NCBI GenBank assembly: GCA_965243755.1
Contig: CBDEVW010000006.1
Span: 806,001 to 870,000, forward strand
Length of the DNA stretch: 64,000 nucleotides
DNA from: JANSWY01 sp965243755
GTDB taxonomy: Bacteria > Bacteroidota > Bacteroidia > Cytophagales > Cyclobacteriaceae
Reading direction: 5' to 3'
Shown here: positions 42,397 through 51,029 of the stretch, piece after piece
How positions within the stretch are numbered: the first letter of the stretch is position 1
How the letters are laid out: every line of letters begins with the position of its first letter
The notes under the pieces: model-generated
Seen by the model: the letters and a program-made list of their open reading frames with translations, nothing else
The model's database searches: none
What the model was told of the DNA's origin: nothing
Program-made: the position numbers and the translations under genes

Positions 42397-43110
42397 ATGA
42401 CCGGAGTAAAAGCAGAATGCCATACATGTAAAAACAATAACTGTCTTATAAAAAAGAATGGTCTTTCTGATCAAGCTCAGCAGTATATCGAAAGAAAGGT
42501 TACAATAGCCTGCAAGAAGGGTCAAAACTTCATTATTGAAGGAGCACCGGTTCACGGTTTGTTTTTTGTTTACAAAGGGAAAGCCAAGGTGGCAAAAACC
42601 GGGATCAACGGTAGAGAACAAATTGTACGGTTTGTTGGCGATGGTGAAATTGTAGGTCACCGCGGATTTGGTGGAGGCCAATTTTACCAGATCAATGCAG
42701 TGGCTGTAGAGCATACCGTGTTGTGTAACTTCTCGAATGACACGCTCAAGGAAATGTTCCACGAAATTCCATCACTCACTTATGACTTCATGTTGTTTTA
42801 TGCCGATGAGCTCAACAGAAGTGAAACCAAGGTGAAAAAGTTTGCCCAGATGACGGTGAGAGAGAAGGTAATAGATGCCATCTTGTACATCAATAGAAAG
42901 TTTGGTCAGTCGAAGGGTTTTTTAAATCTTCAATTGTCTCGTAAGGAAATTGCTGATTTTGCAGGTACTACTGACGAGCAGGTGATACGGGTGATTTCCG
43001 GATTAAAAAAAGAGAACTTATTAATAGCTGAAGGCAAAAAACTAGGCATTGTTGATGTGGCCCGGTTAAAAAAAGAAATTGCAGATCATAATTTCTTTTT
43101 GGATTCCTAG
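42397..43110 (+). CDS. Crp/Fnr-family regulator with FNR-like cysteine cluster
   Basis: The 237-aa protein has an N-terminal cysteine group, Cys8-x2-Cys11-x4-Cys16. A cyclic-nucleotide-binding-type beta roll (about 30-140) and a C-terminal winged helix (about 155-225, LQLSRKEIADFAGTTDEQVIRVISGLKKENLL) follow. Cys110 in VLCNF is placed like the fourth cluster ligand of E. coli FNR. The protein may therefore hold an oxygen- or NO-sensitive [4Fe-4S] cluster; that is inferred from spacing only. It is the third gene of the sensor operon and would add an oxygen or redox input to nitrate control. Confidence 0.9.
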   Translation: MTGVKAECHTCKNNNCLIKKNGLSDQAQQYIERKVTIACKKGQNFIIEGAPVHGLFFVYKGKAKVAKTGINGREQIVRFVGDGEIVGHRGFGGGQFYQINAVAVEHTVLCNFSNDTLKEMFHEIPSLTYDFMLFYADELNRSETKVKKFAQMTVREKVIDAILYINRKFGQSKGFLNLQLSRKEIADFAGTTDEQVIRVISGLKKENLLIAEGKKLGIVDVARLKKEIADHNFFLDS

Positions 43111-43113
43111 CAT

Positions 43114-46095
43114 TCACATTCCTACCAATTCAAAGGCTCCCCAGTAGTATGGGTGTTCATATTTATTCTTAATTTTTAATTGCGCCGATTTAAAGGCTTG
43201 TGTTTTGTCCATGGAATGCAACAACCAGTTTTTGTAAAATTCTACCATTAGCTCTTGGGTGGTTTGGTCATCAACTTTCCATAAACTCATCATTATTTCT
43301 GAAGTTCCGGCTACTTTAAAAGCTCTCTGTAATCCATAGACACCTTCGCCGGAAGCAATTTGTCCAAGTCCTGTTTCGCATGCTGATAGTACCACCAGAT
43401 CAGTTTTGTCTAATTTTAGCGAAGTTGCTTCATAGGCGGTTAGGATACCATCTTCAGCAGATTGATCTGGTATTTTTCCAGTGTATAATGAATGGTAAGT
43501 ATCACCTGCATTTGTTAACAAGATGCCTGAATTTAATAATGGGTTTACGTTGAGGCTAGCCGACAAATGAGCATCAAAATATCCGTGTGTTGCAATATGT
43601 AATACGGTTGGATTGTTCAATTTTTTCACTGCATCTTCTGAGGCAGAGTTTCCGGTATGCACTGTTTGAGTCCATTTAATTTCATTTAGTATTTGTTTAA
43701 TCTCGTTTACCTCCTTTTCAGCCCCAGGCAATGGGACCAAAATGGTGGATCTTATGGGTTGATTAATGCTGTTATCGGTGTAGGTAGTTGTTGAGAATTG
43801 AGGATTTCCGATGAGCACTGCATGGCTCGCCAAACTTTTGTCTTTTTTTGAGATCACCTCCTTGAGGCTTGTTAATTTTTTTAAGTTAGTGGTTTCTAAC
43901 ACAAATTGCCCGGCCTTGTTTTTTAATGTATTAATGTTGACCTGATGATAGATACCATCGGCTGATAGATAAATGGTCCCGGAATTGCCAATCCGATTCT
44001 CTAGTGAACTCCAGAATCTGTTGTAGGAATCAGTATCCTCAAGTTTAAACTTGATTGAATTACGGTACAATTGGAAATACTTTTTTTCGAGCGACTCACC
44101 ACTTGGTAATTCCAGGTATTCTGGGAATTTACTATTATGTCGTACGATCAAGGCAGAATAGATGATGTTATTAGTAAATGTACCTGTCATGAAATTGTAT
44201 TGCCTGTGACGGATTAGCTCGACTGCCACATCACCCGTTTGAAGTGAATTTTTTATGTCGCTGAACGTGATAATTCGACTCGTTTCTTGTGTTTGGTCAT
44301 TGTTGGATATAGATAATTTTTTTTCCAGGGCCTCCGCTTTTTGTGACATGCTGTCCAGATTTAATTTTTCAGGATCGAATTCAGAAAGTTGATAAGATCT
44401 TGCAATTTGCTGTCGCAACTTTTCCCATTCTTTGTACAGGTGAATTAATTCACTGTCACCAGAGTTGATGATGGATTGTTTGAATTTTCTCGATGATTCC
44501 AGGAGCTTGGCTTTAGTATTTATTCTGAAGTCGAAAAGCTGGACCAGGACATCTGGATTTTGATTAAAAAACAGTTTGCAAAAGGAAGCGTATTTTTCGA
44601 AATGTGTTTTGATCTTCTCATAGAGCTGTTCTCGTTCCTTTTCAGTTAAAATATTGAAGTGATTTTGAATAAATCTAAGGTAATTGCTGTTGATAATTTG
44701 AAAATTGTCGTTTGCTTCCTTGTATGCTTTTTGGTTTATTAGTGATTCCGTATAGTTAGTTAATGCCTCAATATAAACCAGGTGGCTAGTACCGAAATTA
44801 TTCTTCAAAATTTGAAGAGCCTTGCTAAATTCGCGGTTTCCTTTATTTGGATTAGAGAGAGAATTGTATTTTGCGCTTACCAAAAGTGTTTGTGCAAAAA
44901 GAGTTGAATTGGAGCCATACTTTTCATTTATAATATGTAATGCTTCTCCAAGGTATTTTGATACACTGTCTGGTTGATTATTCATCAGGAAGTTTGATGC
45001 CAGGTTCCTAACAGTGATTGCGTAATTGATATTTTTACCACGATTAAGATTAATGAGATCTTTGGATTCCTTTAGTAGCACAATGGACTTGTCATAGGAC
45101 CTCAGGCTTTCGTAGGAGATGGCAAGATTATTCAGAAGAACCGCATAGTAAGGGTGATTTTTACCAAGGGGAGAGTTACTGAGGAGATTTTTTACGTGTA
45201 ATTGTGCTTCAATTGCCTTCTCGGTTCTGCCCATATCCAGGTATAAATTTGCAATATTATTGAGAGTAATGGCATAGCTGATGTCATTTGATCCCAGCTG
45301 TTTTTTAACGATATCGAGCGCATTGATCAAAAGCAATTCAGATTCCCGATATTTTCCGAGGTAATAATAAGAGAGCCCTAACTCATTTAATACATTAGAA
45401 TAAGAAATGCTGTCTGAAGGAAAGTGCAACTCATACCCTGATTTCACTTGTTGAAACACTTTGATTGCGTCTTCATAAGCTGCTTTCGCTATATATAACG
45501 ATCCAAGAGCATAAATCGCGTTCCAGTATTTGAAATCCTGCTCGCCTAATGTTTTAGCTATAATGGTAGCAGATTCTTTGAATAATTTCTCGGCCAATTG
45601 ATAGTCTTCAAAATACTGAAGAGTCAGTGCCTTGAAATACAGAAGATCAGCGTAGCGTTCAGTTTGAGTATCGCCAAGTTCTATTAATATACTTTCTGCT
45701 TCTTGAATGTATGTGTAAGCTTGTTCATAGACATCATATTCAATGAACAATTCTACTAATTCGAGGTATGACATTGCGCATTGAAGGCTATTGTTTCCAT
45801 AGACTTTACTTGATGTTTGAACTGCCAGTTGAAGATGTTGAACAGCTTCATTTAAATTACCCAACTCATTGTGGCAATGCCCGATTAGTTGCCAAATTTC
45901 CATTTTGGTTTCCTGACTGAGTTTATCTGTATTGTTTTCTAATACTTGCTGCAGGTAATTAATCGCCTTATCAAATTGATGATTGGTCTGATAATGCAGG
46001 GCACTATCAATTATTGATTCTATTGGTTGACTTTTAACCACTGCTACAGATGTTAGAAGAAAAAAGCCAATCGAAAGGCAGTAGATTTTGGTCAT
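43114..46095 (-). CDS. TPR-CHAT domain protein
   Basis: The 993-aa protein has a signal-like N-terminus (MTKIYCLSIGFFLLTSVAVVKS). About ten tetratricopeptide repeats follow (about 35-450, many ending in -AIxLxNLAxxYxxxG-type helices), then a helical linker and a C-terminal CHAT domain (about 690-993). The caspase-like dyad is visible: His in LHIATHGYFD (about 835) and Cys in VVLSACETGLG (about 905). CHAT proteins are HetF-associated peptidases; some act in regulated proteolysis or defence. It lies on the opposite strand inside the nitrate island and converges with the FNR-like gene (three bases between stop codons). Substrate unknown. Confidence 0.9.
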   Translation of the reverse strand: MTKIYCLSIGFFLLTSVAVVKSQPIESIIDSALHYQTNHQFDKAINYLQQVLENNTDKLSQETKMEIWQLIGHCHNELGNLNEAVQHLQLAVQTSSKVYGNNSLQCAMSYLELVELFIEYDVYEQAYTYIQEAESILIELGDTQTERYADLLYFKALTLQYFEDYQLAEKLFKESATIIAKTLGEQDFKYWNAIYALGSLYIAKAAYEDAIKVFQQVKSGYELHFPSDSISYSNVLNELGLSYYYLGKYRESELLLINALDIVKKQLGSNDISYAITLNNIANLYLDMGRTEKAIEAQLHVKNLLSNSPLGKNHPYYAVLLNNLAISYESLRSYDKSIVLLKESKDLINLNRGKNINYAITVRNLASNFLMNNQPDSVSKYLGEALHIINEKYGSNSTLFAQTLLVSAKYNSLSNPNKGNREFSKALQILKNNFGTSHLVYIEALTNYTESLINQKAYKEANDNFQIINSNYLRFIQNHFNILTEKEREQLYEKIKTHFEKYASFCKLFFNQNPDVLVQLFDFRINTKAKLLESSRKFKQSIINSGDSELIHLYKEWEKLRQQIARSYQLSEFDPEKLNLDSMSQKAEALEKKLSISNNDQTQETSRIITFSDIKNSLQTGDVAVELIRHRQYNFMTGTFTNNIIYSALIVRHNSKFPEYLELPSGESLEKKYFQLYRNSIKFKLEDTDSYNRFWSSLENRIGNSGTIYLSADGIYHQVNINTLKNKAGQFVLETTNLKKLTSLKEVISKKDKSLASHAVLIGNPQFSTTTYTDNSINQPIRSTILVPLPGAEKEVNEIKQILNEIKWTQTVHTGNSASEDAVKKLNNPTVLHIATHGYFDAHLSASLNVNPLLNSGILLTNAGDTYHSLYTGKIPDQSAEDGILTAYEATSLKLDKTDLVVLSACETGLGQIASGEGVYGLQRAFKVAGTSEIMMSLWKVDDQTTQELMVEFYKNWLLHSMDKTQAFKSAQLKIKNKYEHPYYWGAFELVGM

Positions 46096-46364
46096 TTGGT
46101 TTAGGTTTATCTAATTCTAAATATAATTAGATGATCCCAATGTTCAGAAAGTGACCTGATTTTTGTGGAATGATTGAGTAGACTTTTATGCGATTGTAAT
46201 GAACAATCGAATTATCATGTAAGGAACCATCTTAAAATACCTAATTAGAATTATTTGATAGTCAAGTGAATAGTGGTGAACTACTGCTTTTTCGCAGGTC
46301 AAAACATGGTGCAAAAAGTGGAAGTTACCTGTCTCAATGCATGTAGCTACATCATTTTGGAGAT

Positions 46365-46518
46365 TATCTTTGTGTCACTACTACTAATTAAGGTTTGTGA
46401 TAAATATAGGTGAGCGACATTACCCAACAGTGATTTGTTTGCTAACCAATCCCAATCTTTTATCTTTTAATTGTGATGTAAGAGACCGCCTCAAGTAACC
46501 TGAGTCGGTCTTTTTTTA
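46365..46518 (+). ncRNA. Possible small RNA ending at an orphan terminator
   Basis: A good terminator (46482-46518) ends no annotated gene. A TATCTTTG box (46365-46372) resembling a Bacteroidota -7 element lies about 110 bases upstream of it, so a transcript of roughly 140 bases is possible. No known RNA family is recognised, and no -33 element is evident. Confidence 0.3.
46482..46518 (+). terminator. Orphan rho-independent terminator
   Basis: AGACCGCCTC pairs with GAGTCGGTCT (one mismatch) around a 9-base loop and is followed by T7. The minus strand lacks a T run, so it acts on + strand transcripts. Confidence 0.8.
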
Positions 46519-46627
46519 TATTCAAAATCTAAATCATCGGTGACTACAGTTTTGGTGCAGCAACCATTCAATATTACGGCTCAATTCTTAGAATAGTACA
46601 ATTGAAATGTTCAAAATTGGCAGATTC

Positions 46628-46671
46628 TTCCTCCCATGTTCCTCCCATGTTCCTCCTATGTTCCTCCCATG
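46628..46671. repeat. 11-bp tandem repeat TTCCTCCCATG, four copies
   Basis: Four head-to-tail copies start at 46628, 46639, 46650 and 46661. The third copy has one T for C. A partial fifth copy (TTCCCC) follows. Confidence 0.9.
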
Positions 46672-47031
46672 TTCCCCAATATCAGGAAATCTTGTAATTA
46701 TTCAAATTTCACTGACCTCTACAATGACTGTGTTTTTTAGTCTTTGCCAGGCAACATCAAGGACTTGATGAAGTGGGTTGGTCCATTGCCTCGTTGAGAT
46801 TCCGTGAACTATCAATACCCTACATATTGTATGCGTGTTTTCTAAGTAGATTTTTGATATTTCTACGTATTGTTTGTACTTGGATTTTAATAGTTGATTA
46901 TACCCTCAACAATTTGGGTGATAGCAATATATGTCCAAATACCTGCGAAAAGTCAGCTTTTAATATGTTTTAAAAGCTGATTTGTATCTGCTCATAGTCA
47001 TAGAATGCTTAAATCTCCAATTCTACATTTG

Positions 47032-47047
47032 TACGTATAAATACGTA
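47032..47047. promoter_or_regulatory. 7-2-7 inverted repeat operator, porin-nrt promoter
   Basis: TACGTATAAATACGTA is a perfect inverted repeat of TACGTAT with a 2-base gap, 61 bases before the porin ATG. Ten bases downstream lies a second dyad, AGTAATA-n7-TATTACT (47057-47077), whose centre contains TACGTG. Confidence 0.7.
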
Positions 47048-47108
47048 ATTAAAATAAGTAATAATACGTGTATTACTCATTACTTACCAACTAAAAAGAT
47101 TAAGCAAA

Positions 47109-48383
47109 ATGAAAGGACGCATACTACTATTGTTTGTGTTGTGCTTAGCAGGAGCACAGAGACTATCGGCACAATTTACTATCTCAGCTGAGGTGAGACC
47201 CAGAACTGAGTTTAGAAATGGATTTAAAACGCTTAAAGCTTCTGAGGATGTAGAGGCTTCATTATTTACTGAGCAGAGAAGCAGACTATACCTTGACTAT
47301 AGCGCAGAGAAATATAAGTTCAAATTGGCATTTCAGGATATAAGGATCTGGGGTGAGACCAGTCAGATCTTTAAAGAAGAACTGGGAAAAACATTCATTA
47401 GTGAAGCCTGGGGTCAATACTATTTTACGGATAAACTGTCCGTCAAAGCAGGAAGACAAATTATTTCTTATGATAACCAAAGGTTTTTAGGTGGTCTCGA
47501 GTGGGCACAGCAGGGAAGAAGACATGATGCGCTATTGTTTGTTTATGATCAGGCAGAGACCAAAACGAAACTTCATATAGGCTTTGCATACAATCAGGAT
47601 GATGACAAACCTGAACCTGCCAATCTTCAAGGCCCGGGGGCAAGGTTCTATTCTGTTGGAGGTAATTATAAATCAATGCAATATGGTTGGTTTCATAAAG
47701 ACTTTGAGTCTGCGAAGCTATCCGTATTAGCATTAAACGCAGGTTACCAGAATGCTGATTCAACTGAATCTTATAAACAAACTTTCGGGGTTATTGGAAG
47801 CAAAAATATTGGTGGACTTACACTGGGAGGTGACGTATATTATCAAACAGGGGAATTAGGTGCAAACAAAGTAAATGCGCTGCTGGCTGGTATTTATGCG
47901 ACCATTAAAACACCGGCTACTCCAGTCACCATTGGATATGAATACATTTCCGGAAAAGATGATGACGACACTTCTACAGACATTACCAATTTTAGCCCTG
48001 ATTTTGGGACCAACCATGCACATAATGGTTTGATGGACTACTTCTTCGTGGGGCCGGCTAATGGTAATGTTGGTGTGGGAGACATTTACATCAAGACTAA
48101 GTTCAAGCTGGGTAAAGGTGCACTTGTGGCACATGCTCATGAGTTCCTGACCGGATCCAAGCAACTCGATGAAACCGGAGGGGAGCTGTCTAAAATGATG
48201 GGAACGGAAATCGATTTGGTCTATGTGATCAAGCTTTCTCCGGATGTTACTTTTAACCTGGGGTATTCTCAAATGTTTGCGACAGACACCATGGAGGCCT
48301 TAAGAGGTGGTGATGCATCACTTTTCACTAACTGGGGATGGGCCATGTTAACCTTCAAGCCCACACTCTTCAAATCTGAGTAG
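47109..48383 (+). CDS. Alginate-export-like outer membrane porin
   Basis: The 424-aa protein has a signal peptide ending in LSAQ and then alternating amphipathic strands. ISAEVRPRTEFRNG, FTEQRSRLYLDYSAEKYKFKLAFQDIRIWG, ISEAWGQYYFTDKLSVKAGRQIISYDNQRFLGGLEW and a C-terminal strand set fit the Alginate_exp-type beta-barrel. It should let nitrate/nitrite cross the outer membrane, judging from its place as the first gene before nrtA (47 bases apart) and the shared operator upstream. Substrate specificity is inferred from context only. Confidence 0.82.
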   Translation: MKGRILLLFVLCLAGAQRLSAQFTISAEVRPRTEFRNGFKTLKASEDVEASLFTEQRSRLYLDYSAEKYKFKLAFQDIRIWGETSQIFKEELGKTFISEAWGQYYFTDKLSVKAGRQIISYDNQRFLGGLEWAQQGRRHDALLFVYDQAETKTKLHIGFAYNQDDDKPEPANLQGPGARFYSVGGNYKSMQYGWFHKDFESAKLSVLALNAGYQNADSTESYKQTFGVIGSKNIGGLTLGGDVYYQTGELGANKVNALLAGIYATIKTPATPVTIGYEYISGKDDDDTSTDITNFSPDFGTNHAHNGLMDYFFVGPANGNVGVGDIYIKTKFKLGKGALVAHAHEFLTGSKQLDETGGELSKMMGTEIDLVYVIKLSPDVTFNLGYSQMFATDTMEALRGGDASLFTNWGWAMLTFKPTLFKSE

Positions 48384-48430
48384 CACTAAAAATCATATTA
48401 ATAAAGCATTTAAATATTAACGATAAAGAC

Positions 48431-49810
48431 ATGAATCAATTGATTAAAATAACTTACCTGGTAGTTGCCTCAGCGATATTATATGCATGTGGCGGAACTT
48501 CAGCAAAGGAGGCCACAACTACCAGTACAGAAGAAACCGTCAGTAACACCATCCAGTTGGAAATTGAAAAACCTCAATTGACTTTCGGGTTCATCAAGTT
48601 GACAGACATGGCGCCATTGGCCATTGCCAAGGAACTGGGCTACTTCGAAGATGAGGGGTTGTTCGTCACCATTGAAGCACAGTCCAACTGGAAAAATGTG
48701 CTGGATCGGGTGATTGACGGACAGTTGGATGGTTCGCATATGCTGGCGGGACAACCCATTGCTGCAGGAGCCGGTTTTGGCCGACAAGCGGAATTGGTGA
48801 CGCCATTCTCCATGGATTTGAATGGAAACGGGATCACAGTTTCCAATGAGGTCTGGACAAAAATGAAACCCAATGTGCCCGTTGGGGAAGATGGAAGACC
48901 CGCCCACCCCATTAAAGCAGATGCACTTGTTCCTGTGGTAAAGGAGTATAAAAATGCAGGTAAGCCCTTTAAAATGGGTATGGTGTTTCCGGTATCTACT
49001 CACAACTACGAAATCAGGTACTGGTTGGCCGCAGCAGGGATCAACCCAGGTTTTTATACTACAGATAATATTCAGGGTCAGGTGGATGCAGAGGTACTGC
49101 TTTCTGTGACTCCTCCGCCACAAATGCCAGCGACCCTTGAAGCAGGTACCATCTATGGTTATTGCGTAGGAGAGCCCTGGAATCAGCAGGCGGTATTTAA
49201 AGGGATTGGCGTGCCAGTGACAACAAACTATGACATCTGGAAAAACAATCCTGAGAAGGTCTTTGTGATGACCAAGAAGTTTATTGATCAATACCCAAAT
49301 ACTGCGGTGGCGGTCACAAAAGCATTGATTAGGGCTGGAAAGTGGCTGGATACTCCAGGAAACAGACCAAAAGCTGTAGGTATACTTTCAATGCCTGAGT
49401 ATGTAGGAGCAGACTCCATTGTAATTGCCAATTCCATGACAGGTACTTTCGAGTTTGAGAAAGGAGATAAGCGATTTATGCCTGATTTCAATGTGTTCTA
49501 TCGTTACCATGCAACCTATCCATTTTACTCAGATGGAATATGGTTCCTGACTCAAATGAGAAGATGGGGGCAGATACCGGAATCAAAACCCGCAGATTGG
49601 TATTCGAAGACCATCAAAGAAATCTATCGCCCCGATATCTGGACCAAAGCAGCACAATTGCTGGTAGAAGAAGGCTACCTGGAGGCCTCAGAAATTCCTG
49701 AGACAGATGGCTATAAGGACCCAACCGATGAGTTCATAGACGGCAATACATTTGATGCAAAGGATCCCATAGGTTACATCAACAGTTTCAAAATCGGAAA
49801 CAAGGATTGA
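48431..49810 (+). CDS. nrtA: ABC transporter nitrate-binding lipoprotein (NrtA/CmpA family)
   Basis: The 459-aa lipoprotein has an SPII signal with lipidated Cys20 (SAILYACGG). The body is an NrtA/CmpA-type binding protein: QLTFGFIKLTDMAPLAIAKELGYFEDEGL, DGQLDGSHMLAGQPIAAGAGFG, YGYCVGEPWNQQAVFKGIGVP and MRRWGQIPE. It should capture nitrate (or nitrite) in the periplasm and deliver it to the permease encoded downstream. The long gap to nrtB (92 bases) holds a strong hairpin. Confidence 0.93.
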   Translation: MNQLIKITYLVVASAILYACGGTSAKEATTTSTEETVSNTIQLEIEKPQLTFGFIKLTDMAPLAIAKELGYFEDEGLFVTIEAQSNWKNVLDRVIDGQLDGSHMLAGQPIAAGAGFGRQAELVTPFSMDLNGNGITVSNEVWTKMKPNVPVGEDGRPAHPIKADALVPVVKEYKNAGKPFKMGMVFPVSTHNYEIRYWLAAAGINPGFYTTDNIQGQVDAEVLLSVTPPPQMPATLEAGTIYGYCVGEPWNQQAVFKGIGVPVTTNYDIWKNNPEKVFVMTKKFIDQYPNTAVAVTKALIRAGKWLDTPGNRPKAVGILSMPEYVGADSIVIANSMTGTFEFEKGDKRFMPDFNVFYRYHATYPFYSDGIWFLTQMRRWGQIPESKPADWYSKTIKEIYRPDIWTKAAQLLVEEGYLEASEIPETDGYKDPTDEFIDGNTFDAKDPIGYINSFKIGNKD

Positions 49811-49823
49811 CCATTAATTAAGT

Positions 49824-49860
49824 TGGGTACCGGGTAAGGTCGCTCCTTGCCTGGCCCAGC
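49824..49860 (+). other. Intercistronic hairpin between nrtA and nrtB
   Basis: GTTGGGTACCGGGTAAGG pairs with CCTTGCCTGGCCCAGC (five-base loop, two-base bulge, a few G-T pairs). No T run follows, so it is more likely an mRNA-stabilising or processing hairpin than a terminator. It would keep the binding-protein message more abundant than the permease message. Confidence 0.6.
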
Positions 49861-49902
49861 TTACCAAAAGCAAACTTTTGACAAGACTTAACTTAATTAA
49901 AC

Positions 49903-51003
49903 ATGAAGGATAAATTAATCAATGGACTTAGATTTGTCGGGCTTGGTTTTCTTGAACCACTGGTGAGACTAATCTATGGTGAAGAACCAAAAAAGAATTC
50001 GATTAGCTTCATTAAAAGAGCACTTATTCCAGTTTTTTCCATATTTCTATTCATTATGGTTTGGCATGGTGGAGCTACCTATCTATATAATCTGGAAGCC
50101 GAAGCTCGAATAGAAAAAGCGCTAAAGGATCAGGGAAAACAGGCGGCAGAAGAGATGAGGGCCTGTATTGAGGCAGGAGAACTAAGTTGTAAACCCAATG
50201 CCCTGCCATCACCCCTGGAGGTATTTGGTGCCTATAAGAAATTAATGAAAGACCATGCGGAGATCGCTCAGAAGAAACGCGACTTCAAGCAAAAGGTGGC
50301 CAAGACAAACGAAAAAAGAATAGCCAAAGGCCAGGACCCTATTACGTACACCGGAAGGCCGTCGTTCATTGATCAGATTGGAACAAGCCTAAAGACTGTG
50401 CTGGCCGGATTTATCCTGGCGCTGTTTATTGCAGTACCCATTGGGATCATCATAGGATTGAGTGATGTACTTAGAAATTCCTTCAACTGGTTAATTCAGA
50501 TCTTCAAACCTGTTTCGCCGGTGGTATGGTTGCTGTTGGTATTCATGATCGTCAAGACATTGATCACAGACCCAAACCTGGATAAGTCATTTATCATTTC
50601 GTTCATTAGTGTTGGTTTATGTGCGATGTGGGCAACATTGGTCAATACCAGTGTGGGTGTCAGTTCTGTTGATAAGGACTTCATAAACGTGTCGAAAGTG
50701 CTTCGGCTGGGCGTAGGGAAAAACATTTTCAAAGTAGTACTTCCTGCTTCGTTTCCAATGATCTTCACTGGTCTGAGAATAACGGTATCAGTCGCATGGA
50801 TGGTTTTGATTGCTATCGAATTGTTGGCGCAGAGCCCTGGATTAGGATCCTTTGTGTGGGAGGAATTTCAGAATGGGTCGAGTGAATCCAACGCCAAAAT
50901 CATTGTCGCCATGTTTGTCATTGGGATTATCGGTTTCATGCTGGACAGGATCATGATCATGGTACAGAAAGTAGTGAGTTTTGAAAAAATGGAAATAGCC
51001 TAA
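49903..51003 (+). CDS. nrtB: Nitrate ABC transporter permease
   Basis: The 366-aa protein has an N-terminal membrane segment (about 40-60), a charged loop of about 80 residues with one Cys pair, and a typical binding-protein-dependent permease core (about 155-355) with six hydrophobic helices. The EAA loop region is VSKVLRLGVGKNIFKVVLPASFPMIFTGLRI. It is longer than most NrtB proteins because of the N-terminal extension. It forms the channel of the NrtABCD importer together with the two ATPases downstream. Confidence 0.94.
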   Translation: MKDKLINGLRFVGLGFLEPLVRLIYGEEPKKNSISFIKRALIPVFSIFLFIMVWHGGATYLYNLEAEARIEKALKDQGKQAAEEMRACIEAGELSCKPNALPSPLEVFGAYKKLMKDHAEIAQKKRDFKQKVAKTNEKRIAKGQDPITYTGRPSFIDQIGTSLKTVLAGFILALFIAVPIGIIIGLSDVLRNSFNWLIQIFKPVSPVVWLLLVFMIVKTLITDPNLDKSFIISFISVGLCAMWATLVNTSVGVSSVDKDFINVSKVLRLGVGKNIFKVVLPASFPMIFTGLRITVSVAWMVLIAIELLAQSPGLGSFVWEEFQNGSSESNAKIIVAMFVIGIIGFMLDRIMIMVQKVVSFEKMEIA

Positions 51004-51029
51004 GGCTTACCAAAAATCTATAGAAGCAT

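Larger units (their letters stand above)
46096..47108. other. 1-kb intergenic region upstream of the porin-nrt operon
   Basis: The first 250 bases should contain the promoter of the divergent CHAT gene. Around 46482 there is an isolated rho-independent terminator on the + strand with no gene before it. An 11-base tandem repeat lies at 46628-46671. The TACGTA operator region is at 47032-47077, with one further single TACGTA at 46864-46869. Two short + strand frames (46773-46973 and 46982-47191) have no coding character. Confidence 0.7.

Noticed and set aside
46773..47191. Two short + strand frames before the porin gene
   Set aside because: AT-rich, cysteine- and isoleucine-rich without family likeness; the second overlaps the operator region and the porin start.
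48500..49291. 263-codon frame antisense to nrtA
   Set aside because: The His/Cys/Phe-rich composition is typical of an antisense shadow; nrtA itself is well supported.
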